Numbered from the stretch's first letter, positions 52,727 to 63,165 are shown. The stretch is DNA of 64,000 nt from Nocardia terpenica (GCF_013186535.1 NZ_JABMCZ010000002.1:1958444-2022443), one strand, 5' to 3'. Program-made: numbers and translations. Notes: a model not told the origin generated them from the sequence alone.

Positions 52727-53119
52727 AGCAGGAAAGATTTTTAATCCATGTCTCGTGCCGCTCCGAAATCGGCCGGAAAGGGTTGCTTGCACGTGAGGCA
52801 GGCGTGGGCAATGGCAAGCCGGGGGCTAGTAGTCTCGGAGTTTTTTCGCCGAGCGCGGTTGATTCTGTGGCGGTCGTGTGGCGCTGTGATGGAGCGCCAC
52901 AGCAGCGTTACACGGCGCGCTCACCTCCTGGTAGAGGGTTGTTTCCGTAGTGTCTTCAGGGGTGGGCGCGGCCGGGTGGGGACGTGCTGCACGGCTTGGC
53001 CGTGAATGCGTTTTGAGGTTTTTCTGAATTCGTCGTGAATTGTTTCTGACAGTGTTTTGTGGCGGGTCTCCTGTGTCCTTGCTGGGTCGATTTTTTCGCT
53101 GAGCACAGGAGGTAAGTCC
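52727..53119. other. Control region of the conjugation module
   Basis: About 390 bases, less GC-rich than the neighbouring genes, between the divergent pseudo-methyltransferase and sigma-like genes. It contains a hairpin GTGGCGCT-N7-AGCGCCAC (52878-52900) and another short one (ctcgg...ccgag near 52832-52852). No coding frame is supported. A place to look for promoters and the origin of transfer. Confidence 0.45.
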
Positions 53120-54070
53120 ATGAATTCACGGAAGAAGCGGGTCCGCCGGGTAACGCCGACAGCGCTGCAGTTGGTCCGGAAACGGTTCGGTGAGCTGGCC
53201 GACCAGCAGATGGACGGTCTGCCGCCGTCGTGGGGGCCGATGAGTATCAGGCAGGCGTCGCGGCGGGTTCTCGATCGTCGGGTTCCCCTGGCTGAGGTCG
53301 ATGCGGTGTGGGCGGAGCTGGTGACTCGGGCCCGGACCAGGCAGGAGGTCCCGGTACTGGTGTGTGCGGGTTTCGCGTTGCCGATGCTGTCGACGCTGTC
53401 GTCCACCTTGACCGGGCACTGGACCCACCGTCACGACACCCAGGCCATGGTGCTGACCGCACTCCTGGAAGCCGTGGACTGGATCGACCTGTCGCGCCCG
53501 TATGTGGCGTCGCGACTGCGGTGGGCGGTCTATCACCGGTGCCGCGCGGCGATCCGGGAGCGCCGGTTGGCATCGGTCCCGTCGTGGTGGGTGACCAGCC
53601 CGGACAGCATCGACGAGGACGCCGATATTCCGGTATCGATCGACCTGGGGCACGCCCGGCGCGGGCATCCGGACGAGCTGTTGGAGTTGGCGGTCGCCGA
53701 GGGGGTGCTCACCGCAGCCGAAGCCCGGCTGATCGCCGACACCCGCCTGGACGGCCAGCCGTTGCACGGCGTTGCCGCCGACGTCGGGATCGACTACGAC
53801 ACCGTGGTCAAGCGCCGCCGCCGCGCCGAGCTGCGACTGGCGCAGTGGCTCACCCACCGCCTGCAGGAGTCGCTGTCGGCGGGGTTCAGCGAGGTCGAGG
53901 CCGCCGCCGTGGACAACCTCACTCGCGCTGTCGGCCAGGCCCCGCGCAAAAAGTTGTGGCGGGCGATGTCCGAAAACGGCGATGCGGCAGGAGTGTCTCC
54001 AGTGCGGGCGCCTTCACAGGCTCTCGCGGACCCGCAACCCGCTCGCCAGGAGGTGCGCCGATGCGCATGA
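53120..54070 (+). CDS. Sigma-like helix-turn-helix regulator
   Basis: 316 residues, no membrane helices. The middle (MVLTALLEAVDWIDLSRPYVASRLRWAVYHRCRAAIRER) recalls sigma region 2, and LTAAEARLIADTRLDGQPLHGVAADVGIDYDTVVKRRRRAELRLAQWL is a sigma region 4-like helix-turn-helix. It is not a standard sigma factor. The ATG at 53120 has an excellent caggaggt site. It is the first gene before the type IV secretion operon and its stop overlaps the pilin start, so it probably regulates transfer, perhaps through the shared element at 31707 and 52687. Confidence 0.68.
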   Translation: MNSRKKRVRRVTPTALQLVRKRFGELADQQMDGLPPSWGPMSIRQASRRVLDRRVPLAEVDAVWAELVTRARTRQEVPVLVCAGFALPMLSTLSSTLTGHWTHRHDTQAMVLTALLEAVDWIDLSRPYVASRLRWAVYHRCRAAIRERRLASVPSWWVTSPDSIDEDADIPVSIDLGHARRGHPDELLELAVAEGVLTAAEARLIADTRLDGQPLHGVAADVGIDYDTVVKRRRRAELRLAQWLTHRLQESLSAGFSEVEAAAVDNLTRAVGQAPRKKLWRAMSENGDAAGVSPVRAPSQALADPQPARQEVRRCA

Positions 54071-54465
54071 CCCGTTCCCCCGTTTTTCGGCCCTTCTTCG
54101 CCCGTCGTGCCGATGGTCGTCAACGCCTGCGCAGGCCCGGCGGAGCGGTGCTCGCTGCCGGGGTGGTCTCGGTTGCCGCCGTGGTTGCTGCGGCGGCTCC
54201 GGCGGCGGCGGATCCGGTGGTGCTGGCGGTGGCCGGGTCGCTCGACGAAGTGTGTACGCACCTGCGGAACTGGCTGATCGGCATCCTGGCCACCGTCGCC
54301 ACGGTCTACTTGACCGTTGGCGGGGCCCGCTACCTGCTCTCGGGTGGCGACGCCGGTGAGGTCGAGCGAGCTAAGGCGTGTGTGCGGGCCGCGCTGATCG
54401 GCTACAGCCTGGCTATCCTCGCCCCGGTCGTCGTGGAAGTCCTCAAATCCCTGGTGGGGGGCTGA
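54061..54465 (+). CDS. VirB2-like pilin subunit
   Basis: 134 residues. A long basic leader and hydrophobic segment end in AAPAAADPV (signal peptidase-like). Two hydrophobic helices follow (WLIGILATVATVYLTVGGARYLL and ALIGYSLAILAPVVVEVL) separated by a short charged loop (SGGDAGEVERAKAC). This is the topology of VirB2/TrbC pilins. The position before a VirB6-like gene and VirB4 supports it. The gene overlaps the regulator by 10 bases. Confidence 0.75.
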   Translation: MRMTRSPVFRPFFARRADGRQRLRRPGGAVLAAGVVSVAAVVAAAAPAAADPVVLAVAGSLDEVCTHLRNWLIGILATVATVYLTVGGARYLLSGGDAGEVERAKACVRAALIGYSLAILAPVVVEVLKSLVGG

Positions 54466-54467
54466 CC

Positions 54468-56177
54468 ATGTCTGCCCCCACCCGCGCGGGCGGAGGCGCG
54501 CACCGGGCCCGGTGGCGGTGGTTGCTGACCGTCGCTGCGGCTGCACTCATGGTGGCGGCCAGCACCGCTGCGGCATGGGCGGACCCGGCCACCACCCCGC
54601 CCCCGGCACCGCCGGTGGTCACCGCACCAGCCGCCCCCGCCCCGACCCCGGCACCCACGGTTCCGGCAACGGTGCCGCCCGCCGCGCCCCCGACCGCGCC
54701 GTGCACGGATCCCGCTTCCCCGATGTGTGGGTCGAGGCCGGGTCCGGGCTCCGGTGATGCGGGCAGTGCGGGCGAGCCTGAGTGTGGGATCGACCATATT
54801 TCCGGCTGTGTGGTCAAGGCGATGGACGGGTTTTTCGCCAACCTGGTCGCTTCGGCCTTGAATCCGTTGCTGAGGTTGCTGTCGACCACGTTGTTGGCGA
54901 CTCCGGATCCGGTCACGTTGCCGCATGTCGGGCAGTTGTGGTCGTCGTCGTGGCAGCTCACCGTCACCGTGTACGGGCTGCTGGTGATGGCCGCGGGGAT
55001 CGTGTTGATGTCGTATCAGACGCTGCAGTCGCGGTGGTCGGTGCGTGAGATCGTGCCCCGGATCGTGCTCGGCATGCTCGCGGCGGCCTTGAGTTTCCCG
55101 CTGGCCACCGAGGCGGTGCGCGCGGCGAACGCGGTGTCGGCGGCGCTGGCCGGGGACGGAGCCGATCCGGGTTCGGCCGGGCAGGCGTTGCAGCAGCTGG
55201 TCACCGCGGGCCCCGGGTCGGGCATCTTCGTGCTGTTGTTGTCGGCCGCGCTCATCGTGCTGGTCTTGCTGCTGTTTGTCGGGTACGTGGTCCGGGTCGC
55301 GATCACCATCGTGTTGATCGTGGCCGCCCCGTTGGCGCTCATGTGTCATGGGCTGCCGGTGACCGAGCCGATCGCCCGATGGTGGTGGCGAGCCATCGGT
55401 GCGTGCCTGGCCATCCAGGTGGTGCAGTCACTGACCTTGATCACCGCCGCCCGCGTATTCCTCACCCCCGGCGGATGGAGTTTCTTCGGCCCGAACACCG
55501 GCGGTCTGGTGACCCTGATCGTGTCGATCGCCATGGTGGCGATCCTGGTCAAAACCCCCTTCTGGCTGCTGTCGGCGCTGCGGATCGGCGGCGGCCATTC
55601 CATGGTCGGCGGGATGGTGCGCGGGTTCATCGCGTACAAGACCTTCGGTCTGCTCCGCCAGGGTGCCAGGGCCGTCGCCAGGCAACCTCCGTACCCCGAA
55701 ACCCAGGACGCACCCGTCGAAGCCGAGCCGCGCGCAGCGGAACGCGATGCGGGATGCCGCCGACCCGTACTGGCGGGAGAAAACGACTGCCGACGGTCAG
55801 CTGCTGTTGCCGTTGCAGGGGCTCACCCGGGTCAAACCCGCGCCTGCGGTCCCGGCGGCGAAACGGCCGCGGCGCGTGCCGGGTTCACCGCCCTCACCGC
55901 ATACCGGTCAGCAGCTGCGGCTGGACCTGTTCAAGCCGGGCCCGCAGCTGTCTCCCGAAGCGCCCCGCCCGCCCGGCCAGATGGCCTTGTTCTACGCCAG
56001 TCCCACCACACGCCAGCGCCGCCCGGCCGCCCCGATGCGCCCGCCCCGGACGCGCACGACACCGGCCACTACCACGGCTGGCTCGGACACCGGAGCACCC
56101 GTGCGGAAACGGGCTGGCACGGGCCGCCAGCTGACACTGCGGTACCCGCCGCCCGAACCCAGACCCACGGTTGGTGA
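54468..56177 (+). CDS. VirB6/TrbL-like polytopic membrane protein (3' part doubtful)
   Basis: 569 residues as read. A signal peptide (LLTVAAAALMVAASTAAAWA), a Pro/Ala-rich stretch, then about six hydrophobic helices between residues 150 and 400, including the WWWRAIGACLAIQVVQSLTLI region, as in VirB6/TrbL inner-membrane channel proteins. From about 55740 the reading frame looks non-coding (Cys/Arg/Gly-rich, wrong codon bias) while the +1 frame codes for the next protein. So either the real stop is missing through an indel or the genes overlap for 430 bases. Confidence 0.7.
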   Translation: MSAPTRAGGGAHRARWRWLLTVAAAALMVAASTAAAWADPATTPPPAPPVVTAPAAPAPTPAPTVPATVPPAAPPTAPCTDPASPMCGSRPGPGSGDAGSAGEPECGIDHISGCVVKAMDGFFANLVASALNPLLRLLSTTLLATPDPVTLPHVGQLWSSSWQLTVTVYGLLVMAAGIVLMSYQTLQSRWSVREIVPRIVLGMLAAALSFPLATEAVRAANAVSAALAGDGADPGSAGQALQQLVTAGPGSGIFVLLLSAALIVLVLLLFVGYVVRVAITIVLIVAAPLALMCHGLPVTEPIARWWWRAIGACLAIQVVQSLTLITAARVFLTPGGWSFFGPNTGGLVTLIVSIAMVAILVKTPFWLLSALRIGGGHSMVGGMVRGFIAYKTFGLLRQGARAVARQPPYPETQDAPVEAEPRAAERDAGCRRPVLAGENDCRRSAAVAVAGAHPGQTRACGPGGETAAARAGFTALTAYRSAAAAGPVQAGPAAVSRSAPPARPDGLVLRQSHHTPAPPGRPDAPAPDAHDTGHYHGWLGHRSTRAETGWHGPPADTAVPAARTQTHGW

Positions 56178-56379
56178 TCCGTATGCGCGAGTGCAGGTCA
56201 CCAAGGGCGGCCAGTACGTGCTGCCGCTCGGGGTGCCCCGGGTGCCGCGACCGGCCCCCGCCCCGGTGTGGGTGGCTCCCCCTGCACCGCGTGCTGCCGG
56301 TCGGCAGCTGCATCTTCCCCTTCCCGATCTTCCCGTTCGCCGCCGTTGTCGTCGGCCTGCTTCTGGAGGTGCCCAATGA
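55747..56379 (+). CDS. Proline-rich protein with repeated GQxLxLxL motifs
   Basis: 210 residues. Short motifs recur: DPYWREKTTADGQLLLPLQ, GQQLRLDLFKPG, GQMALFYAS, GRQLTLRYPP, DPYARVQVTKGGQYVLPLG and GRQLHLPLP, separated by Pro/Arg-rich linkers. Codon third positions are GC-rich here, so this frame is the coding one. Its stop overlaps the VirB4 start by ATGA. It may be a separate gene or, if a frameshift exists near 55740, the C-terminal tail of the VirB6-like protein. Function unknown; a linker or substrate-recognition role is possible. Confidence 0.6.
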   Translation: MRDAADPYWREKTTADGQLLLPLQGLTRVKPAPAVPAAKRPRRVPGSPPSPHTGQQLRLDLFKPGPQLSPEAPRPPGQMALFYASPTTRQRRPAAPMRPPRTRTTPATTTAGSDTGAPVRKRAGTGRQLTLRYPPPEPRPTVGDPYARVQVTKGGQYVLPLGVPRVPRPAPAPVWVAPPAPRAAGRQLHLPLPDLPVRRRCRRPASGGAQ

Positions 56380-59300
56380 GCATGTACCGCATCCCGTCCG
56401 ATGTAGAGCGGCCCGACCGGATCGTCGGCCCGTTCACCGCCCGCCAACTCGCCCTGCTCACCGCCACCGGCGTCGCGCTGCTGCTGACGTGGGCGGCCAC
56501 CCGGGTGGTCGTGCCGGTCGCGGTGTTCGCCGCCGTCGCGGCCCCGGTCGCTGCCCTCGCGACCGCCACCATCCTCACCACTCGCGACGGGATGTCGGGT
56601 GATCAGCTTCTGCTCACCGCGCTGCGGCACCGGATGCGGCCCCGTCGCCTGATCGCCGTCGGTTCCGATCAGCACGATCGCGCCGGTGCGCCGGGCTGGC
56701 TCACCGCCACCGCGACCGGGCCGCGGCCGGTGACCGCGCAACCGATCACCACCGGCACAGCCCCGCTGCCGCGCACCGTCACCGGTGCGGGCGGGGTCGG
56801 TGTGGTCGACCTCGGTGCCGACGGGATCGCGGTGATCGCCGCCGCGACCAGCATCAACCTCGCGCTGCGGACCCCGGCCGAGCAGGCCGGGCTGGTAAGC
56901 GCGCTCGCCGGATACCTGCACGGGCTGTCCCGGCACGGCGTGCAGATCCTGCTGCGCTCGGTGCGCCTGGACGTGACCGGCCACATCGCGCGCCTGCGGG
57001 CCGCGGCCGAGGACATGTCACCGGAGCTGGCCGAATACGCTCGCGACCACACCCGCCATCTCGCCGAGCTGGCCGACGACGACACCGCCGCGCACCGGCA
57101 GGTCTTGTTGGTGTGGCGCGAACCGCTCGGCCCCGCCACCCGCCTGGCCGCCTCCCCCGTGGGCGGGTTCACCGCCCGGGGCCGCCGCGACCGCGAGATC
57201 TCCGCCGCCGAGCGCCACGCCGCCCAGGCACGGTTGCTGGCCCGCGTCGACGAAGCCACCGACATGCTGGCACCGCTGGGTATCGGCGTCCGCGTGCTCG
57301 ACGACGACGCGGCGCGAGCGATCCTGACCAGCTGCACCAACCCCGCCAACCTCGTCCCTTCGAGCGCTACCGACGCCGCAGGCCCCACCGAGATCATCAC
57401 CCTCGGCCAGAGCGCGTTCACCGGCGCAACCTTCGACACCGACGCCGAAGACCAGGCCGAACAGACGGGGGAGGAAAACCCGACGACCGTGCACGACTGC
57501 GCCCGCGCTCATGCCCGTCGCCGGGGTGGTCTGCTGGCGCGTCGAGGCCGCCGGGTGGTGGAGTTCGCGCCGGAGTCGTTGACCATCGGCACCCGTCACC
57601 TCGAGGTGGGGGCGGATTTCGTGGCGACGATCGCGGTCACGGGCTACCCGCGGGAAGTGGCCGCCGGGTGGCTGACACCGCTGTCGGCGTTCCCGGGCCG
57701 GGTGGATATTGCGGTGCACATCGAGCCGATTCCGGCCGAGACCGCCGCGCTGCGGTTGCGCCGACAGATCGCCCGCCTGGAATCGTCGATGATGTCGGCG
57801 ACGATGAACCAGCGGGTCGCCGATCCGGCGGTCGAAGTGGCTGCCGAGGACGCTGCCGTGTTGTCGGCGCAGCTGGCCCGCGGTGAGTCCCGATTGTTTA
57901 GGGCCGGGGTGTATCTGACGGTGCACGCGGGCTCCGAACGGGAGCTGGCCGGGCAGGTCGCCGCGCTGCGCACCCTGTGTGCGAGCCTGCTGATCGACAC
58001 CTGCCCGCTGACCTACCGCGCCGTCGGAGGTTGGGTGACCACCCTGCCGCTGGGCCTGGATCCGATCCGGGCGCACCGCACCTTCGACAGCCACGCCCTC
58101 GCCGCGGCCGTCCCGTTCGCCTCCGCGCAGCTACCGCCCGCCGACCCGGTCGCCACCCGCCCGGCCGGGGTGCTGTACGGGCGCGACGGCGCCGCCGGGC
58201 TGCTGTTCCACGACCGCTTCGGGCCCAGCATGCACAACCACAACGAGGTCATCCTCGGCCGCTCCGGGTCCGGCAAGTCCTACCTGGTGAAGACCGAAAT
58301 CCTGCGGTCGTTGTATCGGGGCATCGAAACCGTGGTCATCGACCCCGAGGACGAGTACGCGGCCCTGGCCGACGCCGTCGGCGGTGTCCGCATCCCGCTG
58401 GGTGCCACCGGCGTCTGCGTCAACCCCTTCGATCTCGACATCCATATCGGTCCCACCGGTCGGCGCACCGCCACCGCCGACACGCTCACTCGGCGAAAGC
58501 TGTACCTGCACACCGTGATCGCGGTCCTGCTCGGCGAGCAGACCCCGGCCCAGCGCGCCGTGCTCGACACCGCGCTGACCGCCACCTACACCGCGGCCGG
58601 GATCACCGGTAACCCGGCCACCTGGGTGCGGCCCGCTCCATCGTTGAGCCTGCTGCGCGAGCAGCTCGCCGCTGCCGGGAACCCGGTGGCGGCAGAACTC
58701 GCCGCCGCCCTGGCCCCGTATGTCCGCGGTGGTGCGTTCGGTGAGCTGCTCGACGGTGCCACCACCCACGGGGCCGAGGGCGGGTTGATCGTGTACTCGC
58801 TGCGGGCCCTGCCCGAGGAACTCAAGACCATCGGCACCCTGCTCGCATTGGACGCGACCTGGCGTCGGGTCAGCGACCCCGTGACGCGGCGGCCCCGCCT
58901 GGTCGTGGTGGACGAAGCATGGCTGCTGATGCGGCAACCGGCCGGAGCGAGGTTCTTGTTCCGGCTGGCCAAGTCGGCCCGTAAGTATCTGGCCGGGTTG
59001 ACCGTTGCCACCCAGGACGGACCCGACGTGCTGTCCACCGATCTCGGTCGAGCGATCGTCGCCAATGCGGCCACCCAGGTGCTGTTGCGCCAAGCCCCGC
59101 AGTCGATCGACGAGGTCGGCGACGCGTTCGGCCTGTCCGAGGGGGAGCGTCGGTTCCTGCTGACCGCCGACCGCGGTCACGGCCTCCTCGCTGTCGGCGC
59201 GCACCAGCGCACCGTCTTCGCCTCGGTCGCCTCCCTCGCCGAGCACCAGCTGGCGACCACGTCCCCGGAGTTCGACACCGACACCGACGACCCCGGCTAC

Positions 59301-59498
59301 ATCGCCCTCCCCGGCGACGACACCGACGATACCGAGATCGACCTCGGCGCCGACGAAGTCGACTGGCCTGCCGAAGACGACGAGGACATCGACGTCGACA
59401 ACGAAAACGACTTCACCGACGATGCCGATGCCGATGCCGATGCCGATGCCGATGCCGACGACGGTGACGGTGACCCCTACGTCGAGGTGCCGCAGTGA
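56376..59498 (+). CDS. VirB4-type conjugation ATPase with N-terminal PrgI-like domain
   Basis: 1040 residues. The first 100 (VERPDRIVGPFTARQLALLTATG and two membrane helices) match PrgI-family proteins, usually separate small genes in Gram-positive conjugation systems. The rest is VirB4/TraE-like: Walker A GRSGSGKS (about 628-635), Walker B LVVVDEAWLL (about 842-851), and TVATQDGPDVLS. The C-terminus is a very acidic tail with an Asp-Ala repeat encoded by a hexanucleotide microsatellite. It drives pilus assembly or substrate transfer at the membrane. The frame is intact throughout. Confidence 0.92.
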   Translation: MSMYRIPSDVERPDRIVGPFTARQLALLTATGVALLLTWAATRVVVPVAVFAAVAAPVAALATATILTTRDGMSGDQLLLTALRHRMRPRRLIAVGSDQHDRAGAPGWLTATATGPRPVTAQPITTGTAPLPRTVTGAGGVGVVDLGADGIAVIAAATSINLALRTPAEQAGLVSALAGYLHGLSRHGVQILLRSVRLDVTGHIARLRAAAEDMSPELAEYARDHTRHLAELADDDTAAHRQVLLVWREPLGPATRLAASPVGGFTARGRRDREISAAERHAAQARLLARVDEATDMLAPLGIGVRVLDDDAARAILTSCTNPANLVPSSATDAAGPTEIITLGQSAFTGATFDTDAEDQAEQTGEENPTTVHDCARAHARRRGGLLARRGRRVVEFAPESLTIGTRHLEVGADFVATIAVTGYPREVAAGWLTPLSAFPGRVDIAVHIEPIPAETAALRLRRQIARLESSMMSATMNQRVADPAVEVAAEDAAVLSAQLARGESRLFRAGVYLTVHAGSERELAGQVAALRTLCASLLIDTCPLTYRAVGGWVTTLPLGLDPIRAHRTFDSHALAAAVPFASAQLPPADPVATRPAGVLYGRDGAAGLLFHDRFGPSMHNHNEVILGRSGSGKSYLVKTEILRSLYRGIETVVIDPEDEYAALADAVGGVRIPLGATGVCVNPFDLDIHIGPTGRRTATADTLTRRKLYLHTVIAVLLGEQTPAQRAVLDTALTATYTAAGITGNPATWVRPAPSLSLLREQLAAAGNPVAAELAAALAPYVRGGAFGELLDGATTHGAEGGLIVYSLRALPEELKTIGTLLALDATWRRVSDPVTRRPRLVVVDEAWLLMRQPAGARFLFRLAKSARKYLAGLTVATQDGPDVLSTDLGRAIVANAATQVLLRQAPQSIDEVGDAFGLSEGERRFLLTADRGHGLLAVGAHQRTVFASVASLAEHQLATTSPEFDTDTDDPGYIALPGDDTDDTEIDLGADEVDWPAEDDEDIDVDNENDFTDDADADADADADADDGDGDPYVEVPQ
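59421..59460. repeat. Hexanucleotide microsatellite in the VirB4 tail
   Basis: About six to seven tandem GATGCC units (one ending GATGCCGAC), coding for (Asp-Ala)n in the acidic tail. Being six bases long, changes in copy number keep the frame. Confidence 0.9.
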
Positions 59499-62150
59499 TG
59501 GGCACCGGATATCACACCCAGACCACTCCCGCAGACGGCGGCAGCTACGGGCCGACGGTGGGGGAGCTGCTCACGCACCCCGGCGTTGTCGGCGACCGCG
59601 TTCTCGCGCTCGCCGTCCACTACGCGGTCCCGGCGGCCTGCATTACCGTCCTCGCCGCGGCGGGCATCCTCGCCCTGACCGCCCGGGTACGCAGGCTGCG
59701 CGAGCGGCGCTGGGCCGACGGGGCCCGCCACGTCGAGATCCTCATCCCGCCCGAGGTCCAGCCCACCAGCGCAGAAGTCTTGTGGGAGCAGCTGCACGGC
59801 GCACTCGAACACCCACTGTGGCGGCGCATGCTGTTCGGAACCCCACACCTCGGGTTCGAATACCGGATCAGCCCGGACGACGGTGCGGTGATCCGGATCT
59901 GGGTGCCGTCGGTTGTCCCGCCGCACCTGGTCGAGAACGCGGTCGCCGCATCCTGGCGCGGAGCGCGCACCCGCACCGTGGCCGCCGCACCGCCGATGCC
60001 CCCGCCTGTCGCCGGGCACCAGAACGTGCTGGTGGGTGGGGAGCTGCGGCTCGGTCGACCGGAGCAGTGGCCGATCCGCACCGACTCCCACGGCGACTCC
60101 GCCGCCGCATTGATCGCCGCCGCCGCAGGCATGCCCCCCGGCTACCATGCGTGCCTGCAGGTCCTAGCCCGCCCCGTCTTCGGCCGCCGCGCCCGCCATA
60201 CCAGCCGCCCCGGCCGGGGAGCAGGGCTGGCATCGGGTCTTTTGGCCGGGATAGCGGGGGATCTGGTTCGTGAGATGTTCGGCCTGTTCTTCGGCCGGGC
60301 ACAGACCCGCAACGGTGCACCCCGGCCCGCTCCGCGGTCCGCTGATCGGCAGGCCAGCCTGGAACAATCCGCGCGCGACCGCGCCGCCGCGGTCAAGACC
60401 CGCGGCACACACTGGGCCACCGTCATCCGCTACGCCGTCACCGCCCCCGTCCCCACCGGCAGCGACACGCAGGCATGTGTCCGTGCCCGCAAGGTCGCCC
60501 GGGGCCGCGCCCATGCGCTGTCGTCCTGCTTCTCGAGCTGTTCGGACTACAACCACTACGCGCGGCACCGCCGCTTCCGGCTGTCCACCGTGCTGACCGA
60601 GCGACGCCTCGGGCGCGGTGACCTGCTGTCGACGCCGGAACTCGCGACGATCGCGCACCTGCCCCTGGACGCGGGGATCGCCGAGATCCACCGCGCCGGA
60701 GCCCGCGCGCTGGCCCCCAGCGCGATCGTCGCCTTCGCCGGACCGGCCACGAAACCGCTCGGGACAGCCGACGCCGCACCGGGGCGGACGGTGGCCATGC
60801 GGGTCGCCGACGCCCGCCACCACGTCCACATCCTCGGGCCCACCGGATGCGGAAAATCGACGCTGCTGGGGCAGATGGTGCTCGCCGACGCCGACGCCGG
60901 GCGCGGTCTGGTCCTCATCGACCCCAAAGGCGACCTGATCACGACCTACTCAAACGCTTACCACGCCGCTGCGCGGACACCGTGGTGCTGTTCGACGCCG
61001 ACTCCGCCAGCCGCCTCCGTGTATCAATCCCCTCGACACCACCACCGTCGGCGCAGACCTCGACCTGGTCGTGGACAACCTCGGCACCATCTTCGCCCGC
61101 ATCTACCACCAGTTCTGGGGCCCCCGCACCGACGACCTGTTCCGCTCCAGCCTGCTGACGGTATGTACTCAACCCGCACCCGCCACCCTGGCCGACGTCG
61201 CGCGCCTGCTGACCGACGACACCTACCGGCCCGGTTGACCGCCACCGTGAGCGACCCTGTGCTGCACGGGTTCTGGACCAACTTCGAGGCCCTCGGCGAC
61301 GCCGGGCGCGGCCAGCTGACCCGCGCCGCTGATGAACAAGCTGCGCCACCTGCTGCTGCGGCCTTTCGTCAAGACCGCCGTGGCCGGTGGCCCGGCCACC
61401 GTCGACATCGGCCAGATTCTCGACCAGGGCGGCCTGGTGCTGGCCCGCCTGCCCAAAGGGCGGCTCGGTGAAGAAACCACCCGCCTGGTCGGTGCGCTGC
61501 TGGTGGCTCGCACCTGGCAGGCCGTCACCGCCCGCGCCGCCACACCCGCCACACAGCGCCGCGACGCCGCGCTCTACCTCGACGAATTCCACAACTTCCT
61601 GCACTCGTCCACACCGGTGGAAGACATGCTCGCCGAGGCCAGGGCCTTGAAACTGTCGATGGTGCTGGCGCATCAGAACCTCGGCCAGCTCACCCCCACC
61701 CTGCGCGACGCGGTCTCCACCAACGCCAGAAACAAGATCTGTTTCGCCGTGTCACCCGAAGACGCCCGCGACCTGGCCCGCCATACCCTGCCCCAGCTCA
61801 GCGAGCACGACCTCGCCCACCTGGACGCCTACCACGCCGCCGCGCGCCTGTTCGTCCGAGGCCAGAACGCGCCCCCGTTCACCGTCGCCACCGCACCGCT
61901 TCCCCCGCCCATCCGAGGCCGATCGGCCCACATCCGCGCCGCCGCCCGCACCCACACCAACGGCATCGCAACCAACGGCATCGCACGGCCCACGCCCACC
62001 CCGCCCGCGTCCCGCCCCCGATCGGCGACACCGGCCCCGGGCACCGCCCGCCCGACCCGCGCCGCCGCTGACACGGCCCTGCCACCCGGCATTCCCGCCG
62101 TATACCCCGGCCATTCCCCGTCCCCCGCCGCTGGAGGTGTATTCCGATGA
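59495..62150 (+). pseudogene. VirD4/TraG coupling ATPase, interrupted by four frame breaks
   Basis: Starts by ATGA overlap with virB4. The N-terminal part has one membrane helix and the Walker A GPTGCGKST (448-456). Coding then jumps frame at about 60945, 61013, 61236 and 61325. Each jump restores a recognisable stretch: RRCADTVVLFDADSAS, then CINPLDTTTVGADLDLVVDN and IYHQFWGPRTDDLF, then LTATVSDPVLHGFWTNFEAL, then PLMNKLRHLLLRPFVKTAV. The last frame carries the Walker B-like AALYLDEFHNFL and the TraG-type KLSMVLAHQNLGQL. The first three are explained by one missing base each, the fourth by one extra or two missing. The repaired protein would be about 885 residues, a substrate receptor that couples DNA to the transfer channel. 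Confidence 0.82.
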
Positions 62151-63165
62151 CCCACGTCACCCGCCGCGGACCGACCCGCGCGCACCGATTCCCGCCCGCA
62201 CCCCGGCGGGCCGTCCCGGCCGGGCAGGCCGCACTGGCCACGGTGCTGACCGGGCGGGATCGGTGGTTGCTGTGGATGCTGTACGAGCATCGCGTCCTGA
62301 CCACCACCCAGATCGCGGCGCTGGCATTCACCGCCGACCGCCGCGCCAGCCGACGCCTGCAGACCCTGCACCAGACCGGGGTGATCGACCGCTTCCGGCC
62401 CCGCCGCCTGGTCGGCACCGCACCCTGGCATTGGATCCTCGCCCCGGCCGGAGCCGCGGTCCTGGCCGGCGAGCACGGCCTCGACATCCGCGAGCTGCGC
62501 TGGCGCCACGACCGCGCACTCGCACTGGCCCACAGCCTCCGGCTACGCCACGACGTCGCCGTCAACGACTGGTTCACCGACCTCGCCACCACCAGCCCCA
62601 CTCAGGGCGTGCTGACCGCGTGGTGGTCACACACCCGCTGCACCCGGCTGTGGGGCGACCTGGCCCGCCCCGACGGCTACGGCCGCCTCGACCCCACCCA
62701 GCCCGGCCTCCCGGGTGTCGAGTTCTTCCTCGAATACGACTGCGGCACAGAGTCACTCACCCAGGTCTGCGGCAAACTCGCAGGCTACGCGAACCTGGCC
62801 ACCGCCACCGGCATCACCACCCCACTACTGCTGTGGCTACCCACCAGCGGGCGCGAAGCCGCCGCCCGCACCGCCCTGCACGCCACAGCCGCCGCACTAC
62901 CCGACCCAGCCACCGTGCCGATCGCCACCGCCGCCGCCGACTACACCGCCGCCGCCGAGACCGACCCGGCCGGGCCGGTCTGGCTGCCGCTGCACCCCCG
63001 GCGGCCAGCGGCGGCCGGACCCGGCTCGCCCTGCACCGGCTCACCACCGCCTGGCCACAGCCAACCGGCACCACCGGACCCGACAACACCGAGAACCCGG
63101 CGGCGGACCGGCGCACCGTGCTCCCACCACCGCCACCACGCCCGCCCCGGGAAGCCACGCCGTGA
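62147..63165 (+). pseudogene. Replication-relaxation-like protein, one frame break
   Basis: ATG 62147 overlaps the coupling ATPase stop. The N-terminal 230 residues include a winged-helix region LLWMLYEHRVLTTTQIAALAF...RRASRRLQTLHQTGVIDRF followed by WILAPAGAAVLAG and VEFFLEYDCGTESL, as in replication-relaxation family proteins of mobile elements, which take part in plasmid replication or nicking. Near 62998, in a run of five C, the frame changes. The continuing frame gives GRTRLALHRLTTAWP and stops at 63165, overlapping the next start by GTGA. Without the break the frame runs to the window end as nonsense sequence. Confidence 0.68.

Noticed and set aside
60239..60255. TTTTGGCCGGGAT within the coupling ATPase gene, resembling half of the dispersed palindrome
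   Set aside because: Only one arm and part of the loop match, no inverted partner is present, and the bases fit the coding sequence. Probably chance.
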